From positions 7,316,001 to 7,380,000 of the forward strand of contig CAUWAG010000003.1 of the NCBI GenBank assembly GCA_963556695.1: a stretch of 64,000 bases of DNA, given 5' to 3'. The DNA is from Anthostomella pinea. Its lineage: Eukaryota; Ascomycota; Sordariomycetes; Xylariales; Xylariaceae. Under the pieces are notes generated by a model. The model did not search any database, was not told the origin of the DNA, and saw nothing but the letters and a program-made list of their open reading frames with translations. Positions 36,021-49,600 of this stretch are shown in pieces. A program made the position numbers and the translations under genes. Position 1 is the stretch's first letter. The number at the start of each line of letters is the position of its first letter.

Positions 36021-38374
36021 TCACATCACCATGCAGTCCTTATCGTCTTTGGTTTGGCTCTTCTTCATCTTCGGGTTGCGCGGTGGCGCAACGTCCATCG
36101 GCGTACCACCATCACCGCTCACAGCAGCACGAATAGCCGCCAATCTCTGCTTTGCTCGGTCATCACCGGAATCAGCTGCCTTCACATACCATACGTTTGC
36201 CTCCAGAATATCCCGGCGGCACCCGATACCCATCTCAGTGAAGTAACCCACTGCGTACTCTGCTTTAACGAAGCCTGCGGGGTTACCGTTAGTACGGATC
36301 AAGAGACAGTCAAGTTGTGTGTAGACGTACCGAGCTCTGCAGACCGGCGAGCCCACTCATAAGCTTCTTCTTCGTCCTTGTCCAAAATGGGGTCCGCTCC
36401 GACCATGTACCAGGCGCAGAGACCCATCATGGCTGCCGCATGCCCATGGTCTGCTGCGCCGGTGTAGAAATGAACACTCAAGGCCGGGTCGCGCGGGCAA
36501 TTCAGCTTGCCATGCTCGTAAGCATCGCCCATCCGATAACTCGCTTCGGGATGTCCGAGCTCGGCTGCCTGCGTGAAAAGCTCAGCAGCATAGCTTACGT
36601 CCTTGAAGATATCGTCGCCGAAGCCAGTCTCGTATAGTGTGCCGAGATGATACGGAGCTGCATTGTACATGGCGTCGGCGGACTCGGTGGCTCGCTTCAG
36701 CCATTTCACGCCTTCCCTGTACCGATTCTCCCCCAGATCCCCGGACAAGCATGCCTTTCCAAGTCTCGTCATGGCGCCAGGGTGGTTTCTCGATGCAGCT
36801 GTCCTCAAATGCTGAACTGCTTTGGCTGGATCTTTTCTACAGCCCCACCCAAACTCGTAGCACAGACCAGCGCGATAACCAGACTCGGCGTGGCCGTGCT
36901 TCGCAGCCAGGACAAACAGAGGAAATGCGGCGTTGTAGTCCTCTTTGCCCTTATTGAACAGGCCTGACGCGTAACCATCTGCGAGATAGTATTGTGCAAA
37001 GGGATAACCCCCATTGGCCAACCTTGTCAGAATACTTTTAGCTTCGCGGACCAACTCTGTCGGTGAGGACTCAGCCCCATCTCCCTTCGGACCTCCCTTT
37101 GGACTGGGGTTTGTCCGTGAAGGTTCGTCGTAGTTTAGACCTTGTTCCTGGGCGGTCGAGATTAGAAAAACGGCGAATGAGTACTGTATCGAAAAATCAT
37201 TCGTCTTCTTGACGTTCTGCCGATACATCTCAAGAGTCTTTTGCGCACTCAGCAAGGAAGCATTATTCCCTACATTGTTTCGCAATTGTGAGTTGTCAAA
37301 GGTGATGGGCGCAGGGGCTGGCTGAGGGTATGGGACATTCAGCAATTCTGCATATGATATAGGTCTCGTCTCTGGTGATCTACGGGATTGAGATGAGGGA
37401 GCCCGAGGATGACCACCCCCCAAACCTGGAGACCGCCCACGAGGGCCGAATTCGGAATAATACGAGTATGACGATTGTGGTCGAGGCATCGAGCTCCTTC
37501 GCACGTTGAACGAGTTCGGGGTTAGATGCCGATTGACAGCCATGCCATTTTCGACCAGATCCGACTTGGACGAATTCCTCGAATAAGACTCCAGCGGTAC
37601 GCTGGAAACCCGAGGCAAAAAAGGCTGATGGTGATATTGAAGTTGCGGGATGGATTGATTCTCGGGTATGACACCTTCAGCGATGGATGTCTTCTTGGAT
37701 GTACCATCCGACACGGAGAGCACCTGACGCTCGCATGACTCGTTGAGGCCACCCGAGACTGAGCTTGCACTTGTCTCGACAGATGAGTCGGTTGATCCAT
37801 GTTGATGCGTGCTTGCGGTTGTATCCGATTCCCGGCTACGTCGATTCGGATCGTCACCACGTGGAGTGTTGCTGATGCTCCTGCCATCGCGCTCCGGCGC
37901 GGCCACACCGCCCACGTATCTTTGTTCCGAGCCAGTTGAGATGATGGTCGGACTGAGAAGTTCCTCTTGCCTCGTTCTATGCGGGAGATCAACGGCAAAG
38001 GTTGCCGGTAAAGGCTTACCGAGACTCTGCTTCTTCGACGGTGACCCTTTCGTGGGCCTGGCCCGGTTATACGTGGGACTATGAGTTGGAGGCGGTGGCG
38101 CCACCTCGGGGTTCGCGAGATCTGCATGACCTCCTTCAATACTGGCGTTTCCTGGCCGAGCCCAGTCCTCGGGCTGGAATTTCACCCTCACAGGCGATAC
38201 AGGGGCGTCTCTTATTATTGGCAAAGCCTCCGCGCCATCTTTGGCAACTCCATCGGAAGGATCGGATCGTTCTTTTCGCCTGGGAGACAGATTCGGTATA
38301 GGCAGAGGTTTCCTCTGAGCGGATCTGGGAGTTGATGCAGAAGGGGGCGGCGGCGTGGTGGTCAAGGTAGCCAT
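36021..38374 (-). CDS. Chitin synthase activator, Skt5/Chs4-type Sel1-repeat protein
   Basis: Minus-strand exons 38374-36331 and 36274-36021 give 2298 nt, 765 aa. ATG 38374 (MATLTTTPPPPSAST) is the first in frame. Residues 1-about 350 are Pro/Ser-rich and disordered. A Sel1/TPR-like repeat array fills about residues 375-735 (YPFAQYYLADGYASGLFNKG, AESGYRAGLCYEFGWG, GAMTRLGKACLSGDLG, APYHLGTLYETG, ASYRMGDAYEHG, AAMMGLCAWYMVGADP, AEYAVGYFTEMGIG). The end is KDKDCMVM-like: ...DDKDCMVM, a CaaX box with Met at the last position, predicted to be farnesylated. Yeast Chs4/Skt5 has the same architecture, is prenylated, and recruits and activates Chs3. The neighbouring divergent gene is a Chs3-type chitin synthase, supporting this role. 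A paralogous Sel1 protein is the alternative. Confidence 0.87.
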
Positions 38375-41300
38375 TGGGCAGATGAGGTCTTGCGGCGGTA
38401 GCAAATTCCCACCGACTCAGGTCCCGGACGACAACAGACGCACAAGCGTGCCTTGAACGCGCTCCCGGTCTTGGGCAGTAGTACGGAGCAACCTCTTTTC
38501 CTATTGCGATTGCACCACCATCACACACACTCGGCTCCCGAAGTATACCGGCCTCGTTCCACAAGCTCAGGTACAACGCGGTCGACTGGCAAGGCAAAAG
38601 GCGGTTCCGCGGATACACGAACGATCGAACGAGGTAGTTTTTCTTCGGTTATCGAATCAATGGGTAACTAATGCTCGGAAGTTGCAGAGCTGGTCGGTGG
38701 GTATCTCGGACAGGTATTTGGATGTTGATGCAAATGATAGACAAGAAAAGGCGGAAGCAAGCAACTGCTAAATGGTATGGTGTGGAAGAAAAGGTCAATG
38801 CCTAGTAAAAGCGTTGAGTCGACCCGACTCACGTTGAAAGTGGTGAGCAAACAAAGGGAACAGAACAGATGGATCAATGCAATTTGATGCGAGTATGTAG
38901 AGGCAAGCAAGGCAGTGCAAGGCGTGCGAGGCAAGGCAAGGCAAGGCAAAGGCAAAGGCAACGAGGTAAAGGGTGCATTGAGTCAATGCGCGCGCAGGGT
39001 CGGAGGCAAAGGATCGTATGTAAGGTACAGAGTAAGGGCGGGTCAGGATTGGTGCAAGCCCTGTAGCAATAAAAGTACGGTCAACAGTGTCAGCTGTCTA
39101 GCGGTGGACAGCCCTGTTAGTTTGAGTGCATTACATCCAACGGCGCGGCGGAGGAACGGACGGTTCCAATGGCTCCGCCTACATGTAACCAAGAGGGTGC
39201 CCTCGTGTCGGTACACGTACAGTGTTTTGTATGGGAGCGATGGGTCACATTCACATAGACAGCCTCGCATCTACAGCTGATGAAATGCGGTGAGATAAGT
39301 GCTAGAGTGGTTGGTGACGCTCTAATAATACTTACTAACGACGAAATACACTTTGGAGGCTCCGTTATGTTAATGAAGCCATGTCTTGTTCAGCATGAGT
39401 TGGAATAGAACAGGTTGGATCCCTCATCGGACCTCGTGCACCAATGATAAGCAGCCCGAAGCCAATTGCAGTATACCGTACAACTTGTCTTCTTTTACTT
39501 TCACTCATCATCTTCTCGATCACCTTGGCACTATAGAGGAATCGACTACGGTAACGACTTCAGAGAAGGGTCCACGAGATCCGACCCCACCGATCCGTCA
39601 GATTCCAAACCGAGCCAGCTGTATGATCATTGATCAGGGTCATCCCGGGGCGGCCAGAGAGACCAAGGTGTCACACATGCATTCTATAGCCGCTCATGGC
39701 ATGGCATACAGCGGTAACCTGGCCTCGTATCTGTGTAAGGTAGGTTGGTAGGTATGGGTCGTGGTACACAGATCTGACAGACCTCCGCTGAGCGGCGAGC
39801 CACCGTCACGATACGGTTGGTCAACTTGTCAACCCCATCCGGTGTATCTGGACCCAGCCTAGGTACGATCGCCAGAGTCTGCGCCGATGAGCTAAAGCTT
39901 TGAGCTGACAGTCTTTCATTGCGGTGGAGCGTCATGTCAGGCGCGTCAGGCGCCTTTGGCTCCTGATATTTGACTTCTAGAAGGCAGTTGACGGCGTTAT
40001 GAAAGCTACGGCTCCCATGGGATTCGACGGCGCTTCAGTTCGGCGCGAAAACGACAGCCCGGTCCCTTTTGTCAGCCCTTCATTAGTATGGTGCCATCAC
40101 GGACAAGATTGGGGTTGGAACTCAACCGTAGCGCCCTACGCGATGAAATTGATAATTTGAGTTCTCGTGCTTCTTCGCTGTCGGTACCTTGGCGTTGGCC
40201 GCCAACCCGTGTTCAATGTTTCCAGTCGGACGATGAACAGCAGCATTGAGTAACCAAGCCTCGCCCGGCCACGTGCAACTACCTAACATCTGGTCATCAA
40301 TCGTTGGAGCGTCTCCAGCGGACACTCACCTGCGAGTTCGTTTCGGGCGCCAACCCACATAGCACTCGAGCACAGACATTCAATGTTGCTATTGGAGACG
40401 TTACAGCCTTGTGACTGCGGGAATACGGAGACTGATGAAAGCTCGTCTCTGAACCTGGGTGTACATCATGAAAAGGGGTTCGCACGATAATGAAATAACG
40501 ATCATTGACTGTTTGTGTAAGAAGTGGAGAGTGACTGCTGATCTGGGGAAGGATGAGCCATAGCTCCAATGTTATAATTATAGTTTATCTGTACCACGCG
40601 ACGATCCATCCATAAAATAAGTAAGTACCTTGCACTGGCACAGTATCGACAGAAAGACATTCAACGCAATTCTCTACCATCCACCATTAAAGTAAAGTAC
40701 AACGATTCGGTCGTCGTCTTGTTTTCCTCGCCAATTAACCGTTTGGGTCAAGGAACTGCGCGCCCTGAAATGCAGACATTTGCCAAGTACGGACGAGCTC
40801 GCTGACGGGTGCAACTTGAGCGAGTTCCTGAGGGATGGCCCCCACGCACCCTCACTGAGTAGCGCCTCGTATTGCACGCCATGCATATGACTGCTGCTGC
40901 GGACAGAATATCGTATGTACAGTCGGTTCACCAACACGAGAAGAATCCAGAGTTCCAATTCGGCAATTCCATCCTGTGACACAGTCTGACAGTGAGGGGA
41001 GTATTGTACGAGCGCCGGATGGACCGGGACCAGAGCCAGACGTCTTGGCTCTTATGCGCCGCCCAGTGCGCGGCACAAACATGTTATTGGACTATTACTG
41101 GGAAATGCAAACTGCAACTTGCACGACTGACATAGGTCAAGGGTTTGTCAGAAGTTAGAACCTGCCCAGTGCCAACTGACATGGATGGTGATACCTACAA
41201 GTGGTTACAAGGGGGATCTCGGTCTGCGCCAAGTGCCGTACAGATAGGTCGGCTCGGCGCAGACAGGTGTACGGAGAGTTGAAGGCGGGATCGAGGACCG

Positions 41301-42938
41301 GCTCAAGGAAGGACGGAACCCTGGAGGGCGGGCGGGAAGGCGGCAAGTTTGGGCGCACGATGGTTTGTGTGTTGATCTGAGAGACAGCCTTGGATTGCCA
41401 CTGGTCGCACAACGTCCATGTCATGAGCATACCTCATACATGTTTTATTGAAAGACGGCATGCAGGCTGGTGCTGTACCTGCCATTGCAAGGCATGAGCG
41501 AGGCTTCCAACCCCGAGATTGACGCTCTTTTCACGGGACGCTCGCCTATGCAAACCAAACATCAAATAACTGCTCTTTAACGTTTGCAAGCTCCCGAGCC
41601 GCATGAGAGCACGCCCATGTGTCAGCACCGATTGGGTTGCTCCCGCCGCGTGCGCATTGGGGCCAACGGGATACATCCGTGGTAGCACCTTAACCTTTCC
41701 CACAACATGAAGCTACACCTTTCTTTCTCTTGAAGAGAGACATGATACCCTTCTCGATTGATGCGCGCTTTGTGAAGGCCATCTCCTCGAGGTATGCACA
41801 TGTCGATTGGAGGCTGGATAGTCTTGATGGAAGTCCATCAAGAATAGTGTACTGTTTACTTCGAATGATATCATACAGACCATTCAGCTCTTGCAGACTT
41901 ACAGGCCCTGTCGCTGGGCAACAAGAAGAGAACCTTGGAAGCCAAGAAAGACCCCAGGGCTGGATCTGCAGATCAGACCAAAACCCTGGAGTAGCGGGAG
42001 TGGCGGGACCGCTACTTGAAAGAAGTACCAAAAAGGTCACTCGAACCGGGCTCAAGCCTGATCACCGTACCGCTTCCGACGAATAGACTTCAAGCTACTT
42101 GGTCTGACATTGAGACTCGCACTCAATTGCATCCAATGGCAGGTTCAAGTTCTACATCGCGGTCAGAAGCCCGAGGAGCGCAAGGGGCAGTTCGACAGTG
42201 CAGCATTCTGCTACAGCGGCCGTCGTACACTGTATTTTTCTAGCCCCTTTATCCCGTCGTGCCAGTCAACATTGATGAAGCCAGAGCCCCTGTACGACTC
42301 TTCAATGCCACATCGATATCGAATACACCCGTCTCGAGTCCCTGCGCACAGCACACTACGATGGATGATGGATGCTTCGTGCCTGCCTCCAGTACTGGAA
42401 TTGGGGGCCTTCAGAAAGAGTGATCAACGAAGAACACCATACAGTGGAATAAGCAATTCCTGGGTGGTTATTCCACTCATCAGTTTACCCCAAGAACAAT
42501 AGCTTATTATTAGTCCAGCCCTTGCAGAGGCCAACATTGAACCAACAGGGGTTCTCCCTTCCTGCACGCTACCTGCCTCCTACTGTACCTCCTACAGCTG
42601 AGGTGCCCAAGTTGCCCAAACAACAGCCCCTAGGTACCACCTACCTTGGTAGTTAACAACACTTGCGCTTCATTCGTCTCTATGATCTGTAATTTTCATC
42701 CTCTCATACAACTACCAAGCAAAGTCACAAACATTCGCATCGACTTCCTTACCTTTGAGAGACCAGCAGCTGTTTGTCACAGGCGCAGGGCTGCCTGCAA
42801 GAAGCCTATCAGTCCGTGCCACCTCCATTTCTATCCCGCCTGCATGCCGTGTCCTACCCTTCTTCGGGTGCTGAATGCCATACACTACCCTCATTGAGCA
42901 GTCCTCGCCATCCTGCTAACACTCGCTCACCCAGAATC
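38375..42938. promoter_or_regulatory. 4.6-kb divergent region, chitin synthase activator / chitin synthase
   Basis: No recognisable complete gene. At its left side is an AGGCA-rich low-complexity tract (about 38890-38965). A coding-like minus-strand segment ends at 41690 (see findings) but could not be built into a gene. The right end is the leader of the chitin synthase gene with two short upstream ORFs (42844-42897 and 42875-42919). Confidence 0.45.
38890..38965. repeat. AGGCA-rich low-complexity tract
   Basis: Irregular run of AGGCA/AAGGC units (aggcaaggcaaggcaaagg) about 520 bp upstream of the activator ATG. It is pyrimidine-rich on the activator's coding strand. Confidence 0.8.
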
Positions 42939-45900
42939 ATGTCGCTTCCTGAACGACCAGGAGCTGCGACCCCGTTGTATGGGCACAGGAGTTCCTACCG
43001 ACAGTCGCCATCGCGCCGAAACCGCCCAGCAGATGTGGAAACCGGGGGGTATCGCCCTGTATCTGGACGGGGCTCGACTCAACACCGCCGTGCACCTTCT
43101 ACGAACTCGTTCGCCGAGACGATTCTAAGCCCCGATGGCACTACGGAGAGGTTACCACTCTCGCCGACTCACGACGATGTCGACCCTGCTGGCGTTCCGA
43201 CGCGCAAGAGAAGCCTGATCCGACCCGAGAGGAACAGGATAGACAAAGATCACCCGAACTATCACTACAGAAAACATGCTGCCAAGATGGAAACTCTCCC
43301 CTCCAAGACCGGAAACGATCCCATCTACGAAGATATTGAGGGTAAAACCGACTTGTCTGCGGAGCGAAGCCTGGATGCTACTTCAGACAGCTCGCCACCT
43401 CGAAGGCATCACAGCGGCGACAAGGAGAAGGCGAAACCGCGCACGTCAACGAAACGGCGGCGGCAATCAGGAGGACACAAGATATCGAAGGCCTCCAAAA
43501 GTTCGAAACGTCACGGGCCGAAAGAGACCATCAGCCCTCCGGGTGTGTGGAATATCTACTGCGCTATCGTAACCTTTTGGTGCCCGGACTTCATTCTGAA
43601 CTGCTGCGGATTCCGGTCAAAGGCGCAGAAAAGAGCCTGGAGGGAGAAGATGGGACTGATCAGCATCATCCTCTACATCATGGCCTTTGTTGGATTCCTG
43701 ACATTCGGGTTCCAGCGGGTTGTCTGCTTGTCGGCCAGTGTCCGCCTTCACGTCAACGATGTCTCTAGCAACTACATGATTTTCCATGGCGCCGCGTATG
43801 ATCTGAGCCATTCTGGCCACCCTCCAGCAGATGGCATCCCGCTCAAACAAGATGGATCATACCCCAGCGTTGTGTATGATTTGCCCATCCACTACGGCGG
43901 CCAAGATGGTAGCTTCCTGTTCCAAAACGTCAATGGCAAATGCAAAGATCTCATCACTAAAGCTTCAGACTCGGACGTTCCATCTGGAGACGATGGTGAC
44001 CTTGCCTGGTATTTCCCGTGTGACACATTCAATCAGGACGGTTCGTCGGCACCGAACTTCACCCGGCCATACTACACGGGGTATGCTTGCCATACCACTC
44101 AGAAGGCCCGAGACACCTTCTACCTTGAGATACATAGCACCGGGGATGTCTTCTACACCTGGGACGACGTCAAGAACAACTCGCGCAACCTGATCGTCTA
44201 CTCCGGTACCGTGCTCGATCTTGATCTGCTCAACTGGTTCAACGAGAAAGAGGTCAACATCCCCGATCGGTTCAAAGAATTGAGGGACAGAAGCACTTCT
44301 GCCAATGCAGCCGTTCATGGTCGCGATGTCACCCGAGCGTTCTCAAACGCTGAAGACAAGCATTTGGCTGAGTGCTTTGAAGAGATCATCAAAGTTGGCA
44401 CTGTGGATACCGAGACTGTTGGATGCATCGCGTCCAAAGTTGTTCTCTACGTGTCTTTGGTTCTGATATTGTCTGTCGTAGTAGCAAGGTTCGGACTGGC
44501 TTTAGTGTTCCAGTGGTTCCTCAGTCGCAAGTATGCTGCAATCAAAACCTCTCAGACGGCAGACAAGAAGAAGCGGAACCGTCAGATCGAGGACTGGAGC
44601 GAAGATATATACCGTGCTCCGCCACGAATCCCTGGAGACATCAGCAGCAGTGTTGGTACGTCTGATAGAACCAGCAAGCGTACCAGCACCTTCCTGCCAA
44701 CCACCTCTCGCTTTTCGGCGGTATATGGTCCTGAGAAGACATTGCGCCGACCGAAAGCCACGACGATGGCGAGCCAGGCGTCAATGGGGCCTCTGCTTCA
44801 TCCTGGCTCGATGTACAGGCAGGGCAACGACAGTCGAGCTAGTATGTTACGTTCCGATACATACGGAACGTCTGCAAGCCCTATGGACGGTTATGGTCCT
44901 GCTGGCTTCATCCACGAAGCTGTTGTACCTCAACCGCCCTCGGATTATCAGCCATTCGGGTTTCCTCTGATCCACTCCATCTGCCTGGTCACGGCCTATT
45001 CTGAAGGAGAGCTCGGGCTTCGAACTACTCTGGACTCCATTGCTATGACAGATTACCCCAACAGCCACAAGGTGCTTCTCGTTATTTGCGATGGAATCAT
45101 CAAGGGCCATGGCGAGACTATGTCGACACCCGACATCTGTCTTGGCATGATGAAAGACCACACCGTGGCCCCTGAGGAGGTTGAAGGGTTCTCGTATGTA
45201 GCAGTCTCGAGTGGCTCGAAACGGCACAACATGGCCAAAGTCTACGCAGGATTCTACGACTATGGTGCTAAGTCCGCCATTCCGCTGGAAAAGCAGCAGC
45301 GTGTGCCCATGATGCTTGTTGTCAAGAGTGGCACCCCCGATGAAGCCACCAAAGCCAAGCCCGGCAACCGAGGCAAGCGTGACAGTCAGATCATCCTGAT
45401 GTCGTTCTTGCAGAAGGTTATGTTCGACGAGCGTATGACTGAGCTCGAGTTCGAGATGTTCAACGGTCTGTGGAAAGTCACTGGCATATCACCCGACTAC
45501 TACGAAGCCGTCCTCATGGTCGACGCCGATACCAATGTTTTCCCTGACAGTCTAACTCATATGCTCTGTGCTATGGTTCGCGACCCCGAGATCATGGGCT
45601 TGTGTGGCGAGACCAAAATCGCCAACAAGAGACAGAGCTGGGTGACGGCCATTCAAGTATTCGAGTACTTCATCTCTCACCATCTGTCCAAGTCATTTGA
45701 GTCGGTCTTCGGTGGTGTCACATGTCTCCCGGGCTGCTTCTGCATGTACCGCATCAAGGCGCCAAAGGGTGCTCAGAATTACTGGGTGCCCATCTTGGCC
45801 AACCCTGATGTTGTCGAGCATTATTCCGAGAACGTGGTTGACACCCTCCACAAGAAGAATCTCTTGCTCCTTGGCGAGGATCGGTACTTGACAACTCTTA

Positions 45901-46653
45901 TGCTCAGGACCTTCCCAAAACGCAAGCAGGTGTTCGTCCCGCAGGCGGTGTGCAAGACGACTGTTCCGGATGAATTCAGCGTTCTACTCTCGCAACGGCG
46001 ACGGTGGATCAACTCTACCGTCCACAACCTGATGGAGCTGGTCCTTGTCAAGGATCTATGCGGTACCTTCTGCTTCAGCATGCAATTCGTCATCCTCATT
46101 GAGTTGATCGGTACCATAGTGCTGCCTGCTGCCATCGCATTCACCTTCTACGTCGGTAAGTTGACGGTCCTCTGGAAGAATACCTATTGTTTCGCAGTCT
46201 AACACGAATATAGTCATCTCATCGGCGATCTCTCCACATCCCCAGATTATTCCTCTGGTGCTTCTGGCTCTGATCCTCGGTCTCCCGGGTGTGCTGATTA
46301 TTGTGACGGCGCACTCGTGGTCTTACGTGGTGTGGATGTTCATCTACCTCGGCTCGCTGCCCATCTGGAACTTCGTCCTCCCAACCTACGCCTTCTGGAA
46401 ATTCGACGACTTCTCGTGGGGAGACACTCGAAAGACAGCAGGGGAGAAGACAAAGAAGGCTGGTATCGAATATGAAGGCGAATTCGATAGCAGCAAGATT
46501 ACTATGAAACGATGGGCTGAGTTTGAGCGGGAGAGACGGCTGCAGGACAACTTCTGGGGCTCAAGGGAGGACGTCGTAGGCGGCACCTGGTCTGCAGGGC
46601 CTGGTCACATGTCTCGTCATCCATACGATGATCAGTACTATTCTGATGCATGA
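42939..46653 (+). CDS. Chitin synthase, class IV (Chs3-type)
   Basis: Exons 42939-46155 and 46214-46653 give 3657 nt, 1218 aa, the normal class IV length. ATG 42939 ([15 protein letters not shown]) is the first in a frame that is open further upstream. A basic disordered N-terminus (1-235) precedes membrane segments (about 238-262 and 499-526) with an extracytoplasmic domain between. The GT2 catalytic domain follows: [12 protein letters not shown] (about 861), EDRYLT with Asp about 981, and [16 protein letters not shown] (about 1019-1035). C-terminal membrane helices are [36 protein letters not shown] and [17 protein letters not shown]. It polymerises UDP-GlcNAc into chitin at the plasma membrane. 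In yeast Chs3 needs the Chs4/Skt5 activator, whose homologue is the divergent neighbour here. No myosin motor, so not class V/VII. Confidence 0.96.
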
Positions 46654-49600
46654 AGATGCGTCGATCTTTCGAATCACGAGAGCATGTAATCATCGTCCGT
46701 CGATACCATTTTCTTTTCCGTTGGCATAGTGTACATCGACGGCGGCAGAAGCACTAGACCCTTCGAAGTCTTCCTATGGCGCCCAAAGTTGAATATCAGA
46801 GGTATAGGTCGTGTTTGGAAGAAGCACACCGGCCAGCACTGTGGATGAACCAATATCCTAAATCCTCATCGGCCTGCGCGGGCGGCAACTTCTAAGGGGG
46901 TAACTAACCAACTGTACCTATCTGATCTTTCGTCCAAACACGACAACATAGAAATAACTCGCTCCCATACCCCAACCTATCTGGGTGAGTTGCATACAAT
47001 GTTGCACAATAGTGTGTTTGGCGTTGGGCATTTAGCATTTAGCATTTTGGTCGACGTGCTGTGGCACCTCAGTGCGCGGGTGGGACAGACAGGCGAGCGA
47101 GCCATTGGCACAGGACTTCGGATGGGGCGAGGGGGGGCCAAAGGAGATCGAGAGAACACAAGCACGGACATACACGCGGCGCGATGGATCGGGAGGCTCG
47201 GTGGCACGAGATCTCGTGTGTCTGTCTGTGTCTGTGTCTGTGTCTGTGTCTGTATCTGTGGTATCCGAGTCGTGGGGATTCTGAGCTGGACGACATGACC
47301 TACGTGAGTGTGCGTTGGGGCGTCTGTGTCAGCCAGTAAAGCCCAGCCAGCTCTGGCGGGTCGGGAATAGTTGTCTGCTTGCTGATAGTGTGTATGCTTT
47401 AGGTGTACACTCACGGCATCATTAGAGAATGATGGGCAGTGAGCAGTGCTGTGTCTACTAGCAGGTATGGGAGCTACATGCCTACCATGGTCTAGGTAGC
47501 GGGTTACTTCTGGTATCTAACAGTTCCTCGGCATTGGTCGTGAACTGAAATGGCCACTGGATCGCTGCTTATTCTACTGCAAATGGGTTGGTCCTCGGCG
47601 TGCCATGCCGTCACTGTGTGTTGCTCACAGGCCCCAACGGTAGCTTAGCAGGCCCGGCCCAGGAAATACGATTATGACAGCAGCCAACAAGCAGCCTGCG
47701 CCGCCAGCCTGGCTGGCCCGAACTGAACGTGGGTCACGATCCTAGCAGGACCAGTCTATTCCAGGCAAGCGGTCCGGGACACCTCTCGGGATGTAGTTCT
47801 TCACCGAGGGTTGCAGCAACGTCGAGGAGCCCACTGGCATGGTGTTTTTGCAACCAACGACACAGAAGACGGCCCGATAATGATACTATCGAGAGGGAAT
47901 GCCACCTCAGGAGCCTATCGGGTTTGCGGCACGCCGGCATGGATTGACATTGAACAGCCACAAGCGGAAGGCCTCGTCTGTTGGCACGAACCACACATGG
48001 AGACTCAGGCCGGCAGTCTGTCATTCTATCACTTTAGCTAGAGTCAGACGATCCGAGAAGTGGTCTGATTATCTGCGAGCGATGCTGGCAGGTTTGCAGT
48101 ATCTCTGAACCAACAGGATTTATGTCCCAGGAATTTACGAGCCTACTGCCGGGGAGCTCCTGGATTACTTCAGGGCAGTTGGTGGCACGCAGCTCGCCAG
48201 CCTGGCGTTTGTCTCCCATGCCCTCAGACATGGTCGTTCCGCTGCGGCTGTGACAGCTTTCTGTGTAACGGTGCACTTGAGAGGCATTACCCGACACTTT
48301 GGACAGTGGAGACGGCTTCAAGATCAGACTGTGAAATCGGACTACTCTCTGCTGCAAGTACCCGAAGCCGCGTGTGTGTAATCCCGTATGACGAGAGCAG
48401 GGGCTTTGGGTGGAGGATGCTACAGCTTTCAGCTAGCCAACCAATCAACCAACCCGCCAGCAAGCTTGCTGCAGACCGGAGAAAATGAGGTGAGGTGTAA
48501 GCATATGGCGGAGGCTTGGGTTTGGCACTGTCCGTCGAGGTCTTGCCAACGTGAGACCGTCGATGATGTGCACCAGACGACATCGAACAGGGCGGGTGCG
48601 GTGTGGCAGCTAGTTGGTAATATCATGGCGGCGCCGTCAGCTTCGGTATGTTTGCTTGGACGAACGAGACGAGATCGTGATGGTGGTGCACGATCCGGTG
48701 GTGAGGCAGCTGAGACTAGACCATGCTGGTGCCCGTCCCTCGGGTGCGGGGGGATACCGGCCCGTGGTGATTCTGTGAGCCCTTGGAAATGGTTCAGCGG
48801 GCTCGGCGGGTCGAAGCGGTGTGTGCTGACAATATGACAGCTGACAGGATTGAAGGTCGGAGCACTGTGCTGGCTGGCTGGCAAATGCGGACCTGAGATG
48901 TGACGAGGGCTTCCCAAGTATCATGCTCACATTCGAGCTGGCCAGACCGAACGATGGAATGGTGGCGAGGTGAATGTCAATCACTGGTCCGCATGAGGCA
49001 GGTTATGCGAAGGCATTCACCACGGCCGTCCATTCAGCGGCTTGGCTGGAGATGAGCGAGACGAGTTGTGTTGGGTTATTGATCCCGCCGGTGATCGAAA
49101 GCCACCACATTTTGACCGGTCTCGATAACGGAACGGTTGGCCCGGGGTTCGACCTTGGAAAGGTCGTGCGGGCATAATGTATGTAATGTCTTTTTGCCAA
49201 GTTGCCGAGTCGAGTGCTGAGTGAGTGAATGGTTCATTGTTTCGAAAAATGATATATCACAAGGTGGTATTCCAGGGGTGAAGGACAAGGCCACCACTCT
49301 TAGTAGGCAGACACGCACGGATGGTTTCTGGCCTCCTGACGCGTAGTCGTTCGGCGACATGTGTAGACAGCGGCGAATGTATCAGATCGGGATAGACCTT
49401 GGGAGCAAGCGTGTAATCCGTACCTTGGTTCGTTGTGTTCATGATCGACATTTCTCACCAGACGATGATATCTGATAGAGGTCGAGGCAACGAAGGGGTA
49501 TCATTAAAAAGGAGTGGAAAAGGTGCACCCCCACCAGAGACTGAGAGGTTGATTGATACCCATTTAGACCAAAAATATGCTGCCAACGTCCCGAATTCGA

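Noticed and set aside
46977..47414. Open frames on both strands over the 47-kb region
   Set aside because: They largely encode the TGTGTC microsatellite (Gln/Thr or Val/Cys runs) and have no coding character.
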